Positions 20,723 to 30,799 of a DNA stretch of 64,000 nucleotides are shown here, piece after piece. The stretch is from Phytophthora sp. 'mugwort' (Eukaryota; Oomycota; Peronosporomycetes; Peronosporales; Peronosporaceae). The DNA lies in NCBI GenBank assembly GCA_033558025.1, contig JAUCEF010000010.1, positions 1,947,001 through 2,011,000 of the forward strand, in the 5' to 3' direction. The position numbers and the translations under genes are program-made. Each line of letters opens with the position of its first letter. The stretch's first letter is position 1. The notes below the pieces were generated by a model. That model saw only the letters and a program-made list of their open reading frames with translations. It did not search any database and was not told the DNA's origin.

Positions 20723-22962
20723 TCAGGGACTTGGTAGATTATGTACTTGTCGACTCTTTAGTAGTAAGAAGTGCGAGTCCGTGCTAGCAAGACGCTCCAG
20801 TATCGCGTATTGCGTGCGTGTGATCTCAGCACATGGCTTCGAGTCAGTACAGCACAACATTCCTACTGTCACGTCTCCGTTCCCACATGTATCGCCATTA
20901 ATTGATACAGTGAGTGGGAATCCATCGTAGAACCGGATGGGGATTGCCGAAGTAGCGTCTTGCTTCTGGAAACGCACGTCCGCTTCATGGTGTGTAGCCA
21001 TGAACGGAGACGGTGATATGAGTGCGTGTTGACACGTCGTTTGAGCTCGGGGCACGGCAGTTCCCACAAAAGCAGGGTGTGTCCCAACCACAACGTGCTC
21101 GTGCTTGGCACACATGATTGTCACGAAGGAATATGCACAGCTCAAGGTGTTCATGGCCAAATGACACAACAATTCCAGGTTGTAAGCATCAATTGTCACT
21201 TCCGAGCCGTCCATACGGGGCGTTTCTGGGGAGAAAACGTTGGCGAGTTTCAACAATCCCTCGCTTTAATGGTGGCAACACGCTCAGTTTCATTAGCTGA
21301 TAGAGGAGAGAGAGGAACGTCGACGGTGGGGTCCTGTGGTAGATCTAACGGGTAGTTCGTTGCTCGGCGTTGCCCAGTGTACATGCCTCGAGCGTCGGAA
21401 GTTGCTCGTCGCTTAATACATCACGGATCTTTTCCACAGTTTTGAAGTGGACAGCGTCATTGTTATCACCATATTCTTCATCAGAATCTACTTCGTGTAG
21501 TAGTGCACGTATGACGTTAATGACAGCAGTGTGGTTTGGACTACACGCGTCTTGAGCAGCGTCGTAAACAGGAAATCCACCAGCAGCGACACTGTGAGAG
21601 TGTTGTTCGGATCCTCGATAACCCGCGGTGGGCCACGATGTTTTTCTCGTTCTACTGCTGGCCGGCAAACACCTCCGAGTACTCGCAGGCTTAAACGTTG
21701 GCATGACACCGCGTACAGACTACAATTGCCGCCACACGACCAGCAAGACTCTCCATGTGCTCTGCAGTCCAACATTCCACACAGACCAGGTACTCACACA
21801 AGTAGCAGCGCCTCGTGTCGACTTGGAGGCGTATCAACCGTCAATTGGCAATGGCCGTCTCGGCCATTGCCAACGACAATTTGACGGGAGCTAGGCTGTG
21901 CGTGCACGCACGGACAGCGCGTATTCGGGGCGTGCGCGGCGCTAATATTCGCAGGAATCTGCGCACCAAAGCGACGGCAACGAACCAACTCCGGGAGCTT
22001 CGCCAGGCCGTGCGCCATTGTCAGCAGACGACGGAACTGAGCTTTATGCTTGCTGTGCTCACTGTATTCGTAGGGATGGCGGCGTAAAGTGGACTCAGCG
22101 CTGGAGTTCGAGCTTGGACTTGTGCTCTTCCGTTTGGTATTGGACTGAGCGTCCATTACCTGTTCGGACAGCTCAAACCAGGCGTGAAAGACCACGCGCA
22201 GTCCCTTTTCGTTAGCGAGTTTATCAACGAGATACGACGTGTCCAAGCCGTGAAGCTGGTCGATTCGTGCGTTTGGGCCAACAATTCGACCTGGCGGCGT
22301 CTCGAGAGCAGGCAACGCACGCTTGGAGATGGTAAAGCCGTCGCGCTCGTCCTTACGCCGGTAGTATTCGAAGTAGCACCACTGTTCATTGTGTCCCAGC
22401 AGCGACATGCGCGCAAAGCTGTTCGTCTTCACTGCGAGGTGCTCGCTCATGCCAATAGTAACGTCGTCATCTTGACGGTGCTTGTGAGTCTCCGAGCATG
22501 GCACCTCGCGCTCATACGATCCGAAGATGAAGCTCTTAGTGTACAACGCACTCATCGCCTTGTTATGCTCGGGTTCAGGGCTTGAACAGAGGATACTTGC
22601 CACCTCCTCAAGACTCGCGTCCAGTCGAGCAGCACACATGACTTCCAGCTCGTTCGGCCACGTCTCGTCATTACGTTGCCGTCTGAAGACAACAAACCGA
22701 TCGGCCGCGTCAACGCGTTGCCAAGGTCCGTTCGCTTCCGGTCCGGCCGTCAGGGCTTCAAAGTCCTCACTGTCGTGCGCTGCTCGTGCCCGTTCCAGCA
22801 TCTCTTGATTCGACAAGGCCGCGGTTGGGCGCACAGCGTCGTCGTCGCTCTGCTGCGTTGAGATCGTTGGCGTCGGACTCTGTGGATTAATTGCATCGTC
22901 CGAAGAAGTCGCTCCGCCCCAACCTCGACGCCAGCCAGCCTACGCACCCATGACATGACCAT
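20723..22962 (-). pseudogene. START-like/FYVE-like/GAF family copy D, decayed
   Basis: Homology starts at an ATG at 22962 (MVMSWVRRLAG), is frameshifted within about 15 codons, and then stays open for about 346 codons (22834-21794) through the START-like region (NGPWQRVDAADRFVVF, NEQWCYFEYYRRK, YLVDKLANEKGLRVV). The frame breaks inside the first zinc pair (CPC followed by a shifted reading), so the FYVE-like finger survives only in fragments (for example HGESCWSCGG). Further shifts separate the acidic linker (LSDEQLPTLEAC) from an open GAF segment, 21256-20723 (QTTCQH, VGMLCCTDS). The remnant of the GAF end is well preserved. Closest in wording to copy A, with shared NFIFGSYER-like and HEADVRF segments, so A and D may descend from one ancestor in inverted orientation. 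Confidence 0.87.
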
Positions 22963-23381
22963 GTCGAGCGATATTTCGACTGGCAAGCGGCCTGCGGAAT
23001 GCCGTGAACTGGTGCCAATGTTTTATCGGGATGACCGCATTCGCCTGTCGCCGCGTTCGAAAGTGAATGATGTGGAAAAATCTGTTCTTCGCCAGGCCGC
23101 ATCTATTCGCAGGTAGCACCCCCACGTTTTGCAGCGACCAATGGACCGCGATTCCTTTGCGTATCACCGCGTGAAACAGTGACTAGCCGGCTTTAACAGA
23201 ATCCACTAACTCATCGTATTCCCCTACAGTCACAACAAGAAGAGACCCGAAAGGCGAACCTCGTACTAGTAGGCAGCACGATACTACCGCATAACGTCGA
23301 AAACGTAGTTTGTTTTTGGCCCTAAGACGTATCTAACGAGTAAATTTCTGTTGGGTCGCTCAGGCACGCGAATCGAGATCG

Positions 23382-24719
23382 CTACAGGTCGCGGTCAATA
23401 CGAAAGCTTTCAAATTCGGCATGTCGGTTCGCTTCGAGGCAGGCCTGGCACCGGGTGCATGAGATGATGGATGCTACGCGTCCCGCGTCCGTCTCCATCT
23501 GTGCGGCTGACCAGCATGCGCCACAGACAAGATAACCGCACAGATAGCAGCGTTTCTTCTTCAGTCGCTTCCAGCCGGGCAAGCCAGTCAGCGTGAGCTT
23601 GACAGTGGACAGACTGCACGTACAGCACGGACAGCGAGGGTTATCTACCTGTACGGCGTCCAATTCCGAGGGCACTTGGATGCTGAAGCGCCGGTGACGC
23701 ACGTACACGGGGAGTTGCGCGACGCCACGCGCCAGCGCCAGAAGCCGTCGAGTTTGAGCTTTGGACTCGCTGCAATAGCCTGCCGTGGGAGCTCGCCACG
23801 CCGAATCCGAGACGGACCGGCGTCTCCCGCTACGTCTCGTGCTGGTCCTGTTTGGCTGTATCGGATCGAACCACGAGTGGAAAACAACGCGAAGTCCCTT
23901 ACGTTCCGGGAGCTGGTCGACCAGATACAGCGCCGTCAGGCCGTGCATCTGGTGAACACGCGCGTGGTCCGCCGTGACACACCCCGACGTGGACTCCTCG
24001 GGCCGAATGGCTCGCTGCGAGATCGTGAAACCGTCTCGTTCAGACTTTCGCTGGAAAAAGTCGACGTAACACCACTGTTCATTATGACCAAAGACTGTGG
24101 TGTGAACGAAGCTGCTGGTCTTGACGGCGAGTTGTTCTCCATCGACAACCTCCGTGTCAGCGGTACTTCCGTCTTGCTCGGACCTGACGCACTCTATGTT
24201 GCGCTCCATGGTCCCGAAGATGAAGTTCTTGGCGTACAGCCCCTCCATGGAGGCTTTGTGCTCAGCTTCGGAGCTTGGACACAAGATTCGAGCTACTTCG
24301 TCCAGACTGGCGTCAAGACTGCCTGCACACAACACCTCTGGACGCTGCCGTGGCGACGTGGCTTCAGTATCCTGTCGACGGAACACGGAGAAGCGGCCGA
24401 CTGTTTCCACGCATTGCCACGGCCCGCCCTGCCCGGGACCTTCAGCTAGTGCACTGAAGTCTGTATTCATGTGAGCTGCTCGAGCCCTCCTCAGAAGCTC
24501 CGGATCGGGCGGTAGAGTGCCAGTGCTACTGGAGCGATCAACGTTGAATTGGGACGTTAAGTAGCGGCTGAAGTTGGCGTCCGAGGCTGTGATCGACGAT
24601 ACAGAACTGGCATCGTCGTTGATGTTGAAAGCATCCATTCTCAAGGCAATAGGCTGCGCTCTGCCCCATAATCGAATGCGGCGGACAGCGGCTTCCTCTC
24701 GTACAGATCTGGCATGCAT
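23382..24719 (-). CDS. START-like/FYVE-like protein without GAF, copy E
   Basis: Single exon. ATGs at 24719 (445 residues) and 24638 (MDAFNINDDASS, 418 residues) are both possible; the second fits better because the extra 27 residues are basic and unlike relatives. It carries the START-like region (GGPWQCVETVGRFSVF, NEQWCYVDFFQRKSERDGF, YLVDQLPERKGLRVV) and the complete FYVE-like finger (CPCC, KKRCYLCGYLVCGACW, SCTRCQ). It ends 18 residues after the last Cys pair. No GAF-coding sequence was seen in any frame before 23100, so the short form looks like a stable two-domain protein or an old truncation rather than a fresh frameshift. Oriented opposite to copies A-C. Confidence 0.85.
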   Translation of the reverse strand: MHARSVREEAAVRRIRLWGRAQPIALRMDAFNINDDASSVSSITASDANFSRYLTSQFNVDRSSSTGTLPPDPELLRRARAAHMNTDFSALAEGPGQGGPWQCVETVGRFSVFRRQDTEATSPRQRPEVLCAGSLDASLDEVARILCPSSEAEHKASMEGLYAKNFIFGTMERNIECVRSEQDGSTADTEVVDGEQLAVKTSSFVHTTVFGHNEQWCYVDFFQRKSERDGFTISQRAIRPEESTSGCVTADHARVHQMHGLTALYLVDQLPERKGLRVVFHSWFDPIQPNRTSTRRSGRRRSVSDSAWRAPTAGYCSESKAQTRRLLALARGVAQLPVYVRHRRFSIQVPSELDAVQVDNPRCPCCTCSLSTVKLTLTGLPGWKRLKKKRCYLCGYLVCGACWSAAQMETDAGRVASIISCTRCQACLEANRHAEFESFRIDRDL

Positions 24720-26848
24720 CGAACAGAAGGTATAAAGACGAGGACAGACACTCCTGATGCGTATCTAGCGGTTTGAGTTGTGCGGTTGGCGGACTGCTGA
24801 TCATATTCTTGACTCGCGGGGGGACTTAAATGTTCGCGAGATAGTTCATGACCAGCAAATGACGAACACGGCAACACGCTCCGTGCGTGGGCTGGTATGG
24901 GGCAGTCTTCTTGTGGCTGTCGAGGTGCTCAGAAGGCTTTCCTTTGCTGCCAAGTAAGTGGACAGTGCCATAATAGAGACCGCGAATGGCAAGCACTAAA
25001 ATTCAAAAAGGCAAGTATCCTGTAGCACTTTATAAATACATTCAAACATTTAACTGTCTGAATAAATTCACCATGTCCTATCTAAAGTTGCCTCTATAAT
25101 TACATGCACTCGATGCTGCAAGTCTCTGGAATAGGAGTCAGCTCGCGTTAATTGGAGGGCCAGAGAGTTCAAAGAGTAAGCCGACTGGTTCATTTAGCTT
25201 CTTACATACTCCACCCACACGCAGCTAAGTCGCCCACATCGAGAAAGGAAACAACAGGTAGAGTGCTTGCTTTCTCGGCAAGAATGCTCGGGACGGAGTC
25301 TCCTGCTCTCTAGCGCCGACCGGTTTAAGCCACGTGAAAAAACCAATTTGATGGACGGTGCCATACATTGGGCTATCCAGCCCTGCCCGCAGCGTTAGTA
25401 GCGCGTCATGTTACAAGCGCTTGCATTGCCTGTACGAGACGGCAGCAAACAACGGAATCCTCTCACAGCCACACGAATGCCGCCGGCCTCATCGGATCCG
25501 CTGAGCCGCTGGCTGGCATCATCCACCCAGCGCCAGCCTAGGGAGCTGCAGGATAGGTCCTGCTGCAGGTCCTAGGAATACGGTACCGTATTGCAACCGT
25601 TCGCCACATCGACTGGCGAAGAAGGATCGTGCCCCTCCGCGCGAAATGGCTACAACCGTTGAGCAACCTTCCCGGCTCTAAAAGATATTATGCGTACTGT
25701 ACTTCAAAAAGTATTAACTAACCTTGAAACGGTACGTGTATGAGCACAATCACTTGTTGCACCCGACCCTCGTATCACGCGTTCTAAATTAGAACTTCTA
25801 ATCCCATAAAATTTACGGTAAATGGCTTCCCTGCAGGAGAAATGTCTGAGATACCAGCATGCCTAAATCAAGCAGCTTGAAAGCATTGGGCCCCATTGGG
25901 TCCCAATTTGGGTCGTGTCTGCCGTGCAACATATTCTCCAGACCCGGCTCGGCCGCTTTTCACCTTCAAGTCGCCGGTGAATGACTGCAACTTGCACGGT
26001 ATAATAATGCAACATGTTCATACGCGCGGCGAGTCTTTTTCGCCACCGCCGGACAAGACAAGGCTGGTCCTGTCTGCACCTAGCCTAGCCTTGCCTCTGG
26101 TCGAGCCGGCTGTTGGTCGCGTGGGGCTCTGGCAGCGCCTCTGGCACGCTATTCACAAGAGTTACAGCACGTGCTTAGCACGGTGCTACGTGCACATGCA
26201 CGTATACCTTGTGTCGCGACGGGGTACACCTTACCCATGTACACGTCACATTTTGCGCCGAGTTATGTATGATAGTCGGGGGCTGTTACGCCATCGATGC
26301 CGTATTAAAATGCATGTCATTCGACTGCCAGCTCGACTGCTGCAACGCCTGCCTGTCTAACGCGTAGACTCCAAGCAGAACGTCCGAACGATTGACACCG
26401 AGAGGCGGAGCACGCACCACACGTCACAGTTAGTAAACGAGCCACTGCGCGAGTGTCGGCGACTAACGACCATTCAATGCCGAGGCGCGAGGCAACGGCG
26501 AGCGATGGCGCGTCGAGCAAAGGCTCGGCGTTTTCATCAGGCTCGCAGCACCGCGTCTAATATTGTGTGCGAAAAGCGACATAGTCGACCCGTCGAGCGA
26601 CTTGTACCGATGCGATGGGGCGACCGAGTCTGGGGGCAAAGTCTTCATGGGGCACACCCCTCGCCGCGAGAACATTGCGAGGATGAGACGGCGAGGGAAG
26701 ACGCGTAGACGGGCTGTCGCCCGCGACTTTACGCCGCTGATTCCCCCACGTATGTCGCTCCCCGTCCATCGTGTGTCATTCGCGAATCTGCACGCTCGGA
26801 CACAAGTCGAGACTTCATCACCACTTTACCACTGCCGTACTATTAACT
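24720..26848. other. Gene-free 2.1-kb stretch
   Basis: No frame with a credible start and domain was found on either strand. The sequence is of mixed composition with some short GC-rich palindromic pieces near 25540-25575. An initiator-like TCATTCGCGAATC lies at about 26778, about 70 bp upstream of the next gene. Confidence 0.5.
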
Positions 26849-27247
26849 ATGGGCTGCGCTCAATCCACTGCTGCTAAGAATCCGGCTGAGACTACGCCCG
26901 CCGAGGCCACACCCGAGGTCGCTGTGACGGAGACGAAGGCCGAGGAGACCGAGGAGGCTGCCAAGGAGGAGGACAAGACCGTTGAGGTTGAGGCCGCCAA
27001 GGAGGAGGACAAGCCTGTCGAGACCGCTGTCGAGGAGCCAAAGGCCGAGGAGGAGGTCAAGATCGAAGAGGCCGCCAAGGAAGAGCCTAAGGCTGAGGAG
27101 CCCAAGGTCGAGGAGGCTGCCAAGAGCGAGGAGGTTGAGGAGCCCAAGGTTGAGGAGCCCGCCAGGGAGGAGGAACCCAAGGTTGAGGAGCCCAAGAAGG
27201 AGGAACCCAAGGTCGACGAGCCCAAGAAAGAGGAGACGACCGCATAA
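26849..27247 (+). CDS. Acidic Glu/Lys/Pro repeat protein with dual-acylation N-terminus (132 aa)
   Basis: The frame is open upstream, but the first ATG with context is at 26849 and gives MGCAQS. Gly2 and Ser6 fit an N-myristoylation signal, and Cys3 is a likely palmitoylation site. The remaining 125 residues are almost wholly Glu, Lys, Ala, Val and Pro in imperfect repeats built on EEPKVEEP and AAKEE. No fold is expected. The combination of a lipid anchor and a charged disordered tail recalls BASP1/MARCKS-like membrane-associated proteins of animals, by analogy rather than demonstrated homology. The likely site is the inner face of the plasma or flagellar membrane. A long minus-strand frame over the same DNA is a low-complexity mirror and was discounted. 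Confidence 0.8.
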   Translation: MGCAQSTAAKNPAETTPAEATPEVAVTETKAEETEEAAKEEDKTVEVEAAKEEDKPVETAVEEPKAEEEVKIEEAAKEEPKAEEPKVEEAAKSEEVEEPKVEEPAREEEPKVEEPKKEEPKVDEPKKEETTA

Positions 27248-28140
27248 TCTACAGACATGAACCGTTGCGCTGTCAGCACGAGACGACCCACGAGAGCGTG
27301 CCGGCACCTCCCTATTTTGCCAATAAACGCTGTATTTTCCCATCCAAAAAATGATACCTTTGCGTCTCGGGCTATGCATTGAATGAAGTGCATTACAACA
27401 GCGATGAAACGTAGTGCGAATCTAGTTGCACGAATCTTTGTGTTAAAAGCTCGTCTGCCCTTCAGCTCTACTGGTAGTAAGCCAGTAAGTTGCCAGCAAG
27501 GTGCTAGCGCCGCTACCGTAGCGGAGAATGACGACAAGACAGACGGTAACGGCTACCGTGTTGTCGTTGCAGTAATTTACCGCCTCCGAGAAAACGAGGT
27601 GGTGCCTCGTTGCTCGCCTCCGCAGACGCCGGCTTTCCTTTGATCTCTGTGGTTGTCGGCATTTTGCTGCTGTTCGATGCCCGGTTAGCCCTCAAAGTTT
27701 TGTGCTTACCTATTAATATGCCTATTGCAGTATCCAACAGCCATTTTATTTTGTTAAGAAATAATTTTCCGCTTGGACCAGCGTGCTGGGTCCGATTTCC
27801 AAGCAGATTGAATAAAACTTCGTTGACCAGCATGAATGCGGGAGAGGAACGTCTGTGTCCCCAGTGTCTGGGCCAGCCACGGTCCGTGGCCCACGAATAC
27901 AGTAATGATTCGGGAGCCGCGACTCCTTCATCCGATAAATGTCTGGATGCTGCCGGACAACGGCTACAATGTTTACGTGCTGACGCGAATGAACTGGCTA
28001 GGGTTATTAATTTACCGTATACATGTAACCTTTTGCAAGAACCTATTTTCTGCACTTTTGTGATCAAAACAGTAAGGCAGCTTGCCAAACTGTTTCAGGC
28101 AAGACAGTAATATATGTACACTAATGGTGCGGCCTAGACC

Positions 28141-28180
28141 CGCAGCCAATACCCAGCAATATCGGTCGGTATTGGCTGCG
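28141..28180. repeat. Perfect 13-bp inverted repeat
   Basis: Arms CGCAGCCAATACC and GGTATTGGCTGCG are separated by 14 bases. It lies far from coding sequence; it may be a transposon-end remnant or a transcript hairpin. Confidence 0.8.
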
Positions 28181-28417
28181 GCCCACGCCGCATCATACAA
28201 ACACGAGCGTAACACTTGATACGACAAGCCCCCCCCCGTAATGTTTTGCCCATTTCTGAAACTTGTCGTTGAAGTGTCACTAGAATGATGGTCATTTGTG
28301 CCTATAAGTTTTGCCCATTTCTCCAGACATGGTAACTTGCCAGGCAAGCGTTTGGGTTGGATGACGTCAGTTTCTCCACTTCCCCATCCTCGCTGCCATC
28401 CTCAGAGGATTTCTCTG

Positions 28418-28433
28418 TCATTCCTGCTTTGTC
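28418..28433 (+). promoter_or_regulatory. Initiator-like site of the lipase-like gene
   Basis: TCATTCCTGCTTTGTC fits the oomycete initiator and lies 48 bp upstream of the ATG at 28466. The flanking T-rich box is weak. Pattern match only. Confidence 0.5.
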
Positions 28434-28465
28434 TTCACGCGCACGCTTTCTACAGTAGTAACGTT

Positions 28466-29824
28466 ATGGCAACTCGCGCCCGTGTGAACTCGGCGCTACG
28501 TGCGCAGCACATGCCGTCGCACTTGCGCCATCTCGAGGGTAAATTCAAGAACGCGCGCGGCCAGAACTTGTCGTACCTGGCGCTCTTCCCGCCGGTCAGT
28601 ACGCCTTTGCGTGCCATTGTTCTCTACCTGCACGGCATTGGGGACCACAGCCGCCGCTACTTCCACCTCTATGAGCGGCTCTGCAGTGCCGGCTTTGGTG
28701 TCTTGGCTTACGACTTGCTTAGTCATGGGGCCAGTGATTCGGACCATCATGGGCTACGCGCGCATAGTGCCAAGTTCCACTACTTCGTGGACGACACGAA
28801 CGAGTTCATCTCGATGACCAAGACGGAGCTGTACCCGCAGCTGTCGCTATCAATGGAGAATGAACCCAAGATGATCCTGTCGGGTATGTCGTACGGCACT
28901 CTCGTGAGTCTGCACACTATCCTGAGTGGGAAACACACGTTTAGTGGCGTAGTGCTGGTCGCTCCGGCGTTGCTGGTCGAGATGACGGCGATTTTGCGAG
29001 TGCAAGCGGTCTTTGCCAGGCCGCTGAGCAAGTTGATGCCAAAGGCAAGAATTGTGCCTGGAGTGAACGAGGATTTTCTGTGCCGAGATCAGGAGTACGT
29101 GGACGATTTTAGGGCTGATCCGTTGACGGTGACGGAGCCGGTAACGGCAAGGATGGGTGCGGAAACACTCAAAGCCATGAAATCTCTTGAAGCGGACGCA
29201 AGGGTTGAAGATATGGACAGCGCGTTGTGCAAATTGCCCATTTTAATGATGATGGGCTCGAATGACAAGGTTACCAGTTTGGAACTGGCGCAAGTGTTTT
29301 ACAAGCGACTTGCAGCGCAAGACAAGGAATTTAAGGTTTTTGACAACTATTTCCACGCGCTGTTTGATGATCCGGAGCGGGAGGCGGTGTTTGAGCATCT
29401 GGATAACTGGCTGAAGACAAGATTCCCTCCTTCTAAGGTTGACGACATCGATGAGTTGGAAGATGCCGAGACGAAAGAGGAGGCGAAGGTTGAATCTGCT
29501 AACGTTACGCCCATGGTGGAGGAGAAAAAGAAGTTAGAGACGGAGACTACGCAGATGGAGGAAGTGAAGGCAGAGGTTGTGACTCTGGAGATTAAAGAGG
29601 AGATTGTGACTGGCGAGGGCAAGGTCGAGACTGGCAGTGCCAACGAGACACACGAGGAGCCTCAGACAGAAGCTGATAGCAATAGCTTGCCGGTCACGGA
29701 AGAACCTGCAGCTGTGGAGACGACGGGTGTGACCCCGACTGAAGCTGTGAATAGCACTGGCAATATGGAGGCGAAGACGGATGAAGCGCACGCGTCCGAT
29801 AACGCCACATTTTTAAAGGAGTAG
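28466..29824 (+). CDS. Monoglyceride-lipase-like alpha/beta hydrolase with acidic tail
   Basis: The start was set at the ATG at 28466 (MATRARVNSA); 452 residues. Residues 25-325 are an alpha/beta hydrolase of the monoacylglycerol lipase/lysophospholipase (Hydrolase_4) type: oxyanion-region LHGIGDHSRRY near 56, nucleophile elbow SGMSYGT with Ser142, acid Asp267 in GSNDKVT, and His297 in NYFHALFDDPERE. The triad is complete. The likely reaction is hydrolysis of monoacylglycerols or lysophospholipids. From about 330 to the end there is a Glu/Lys/Thr-rich low-complexity tail (about 120 residues), unusual for the family and probably disordered; it may mediate localisation. No signal peptide, so probably cytosolic or membrane-surface. 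Confidence 0.92.
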   Translation: MATRARVNSALRAQHMPSHLRHLEGKFKNARGQNLSYLALFPPVSTPLRAIVLYLHGIGDHSRRYFHLYERLCSAGFGVLAYDLLSHGASDSDHHGLRAHSAKFHYFVDDTNEFISMTKTELYPQLSLSMENEPKMILSGMSYGTLVSLHTILSGKHTFSGVVLVAPALLVEMTAILRVQAVFARPLSKLMPKARIVPGVNEDFLCRDQEYVDDFRADPLTVTEPVTARMGAETLKAMKSLEADARVEDMDSALCKLPILMMMGSNDKVTSLELAQVFYKRLAAQDKEFKVFDNYFHALFDDPEREAVFEHLDNWLKTRFPPSKVDDIDELEDAETKEEAKVESANVTPMVEEKKKLETETTQMEEVKAEVVTLEIKEEIVTGEGKVETGSANETHEEPQTEADSNSLPVTEEPAAVETTGVTPTEAVNSTGNMEAKTDEAHASDNATFLKE

Positions 29825-30799
29825 GTGCGTAATAGTTCAGACAGCGCTGTAGCATCGCAGGATAGTAGATGAGGACACAGCTTTTGACTACTGTACTACT
29901 GATAGTGAAATGGTTTCGCAAAGTCACATCAGCGCTTTGCTTTTTGCCAATGGCTCGCTGGGGAGCAAGAGAGTACCTGAAGGTCAAATCTGTCACAATG
30001 TGGCTTGGCTGTTGTTCGGGTTTTAAACACCGAAGAGTTGGCGTATGCATCGCGCTACTGATTTAGGTGTCACGTTAGGAGCGCCCAAGCGACTTGGTTT
30101 TTGCATGAAAACTTTACTCGTACCCGAAAGCCTGCGGATCATGATAAAGAAATTCTAGCTTGGCAGTTTTCGTTTAGTACAGTACTGTTAAAGTTTTGTT
30201 TCTTTTGAGAATGCATGTCAAGGGTGTTTATTAAAAAGCGAGATGCATACGACAAACTCATACTGATAACATAAAAAAGTGTACGTAGTAAGGAGTTGTG
30301 CACAGAATCTACTGGGCTTCGTTTCTCACAGCCGTAAGCTACAAAGCAATTACCATAAAATGCATAAGTACACTTTCGCGGGGTGCAACTAAAAATTAAG
30401 TAATTCCGATCGGACCTGCAACTACTCGGAATAGCCTTGCGCCATCGTTTTTTAAGTTTACGAAAATTGTATTGATAGTCTGTTGGTTTATGAAACAATG
30501 CCCTGACTGAAATAAAATTTTTCTGTACGCCACTATTTAACTCCTTAGGCACAGACAGTTGCGAACCTTACCACTACGTACAACTTCGGCGTATACTGTA
30601 CAAATAAGTGGAATTCCACAATCACGCCCACCCAATTTGAAACTGTGCTACCTTTTTATGCCTCAATCTACTAAAAAAAAACTATTTTAAAGTAACGAGC
30701 TGCGTCAACATGTTGATGAGGTAACCTTTATTCGATACGCTAACCTGTCGATGCAGCAACCCTTAGCAAATAAACTCCCTACATCACCAAACCAACGCC
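29825..30799. other. Intergenic stretch of about 1 kb
   Basis: AT-richer than its neighbours. A 137-codon frame on the minus strand (30139-30552) has no ATG start and no recognisable content. The two flanking genes converge here, so it holds two 3' ends. Confidence 0.5.

Larger units (their letters stand above)
27248..28465. other. Intergenic stretch of 1.2 kb
   Basis: Overlapping frames on both strands (about 27510-28110) lack an ATG at a good place and have no recognisable domain. A perfect 13-bp hairpin is listed separately, and an initiator-like site near 28418 belongs to the next gene. Confidence 0.45.

Noticed and set aside
26843..27537. Leu/Gly- and Ser-rich frames opposite the acidic repeat gene
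   Set aside because: Mirror image of Glu/Lys codon repeats; not an independent gene.
27513..28110. Overlapping frames of 166-191 codons on both strands
   Set aside because: No credible start, no domain, and neither strand looks coding.
30139..30552. 137-codon minus-strand frame
   Set aside because: Begins without ATG in AT-rich DNA; no recognisable content.
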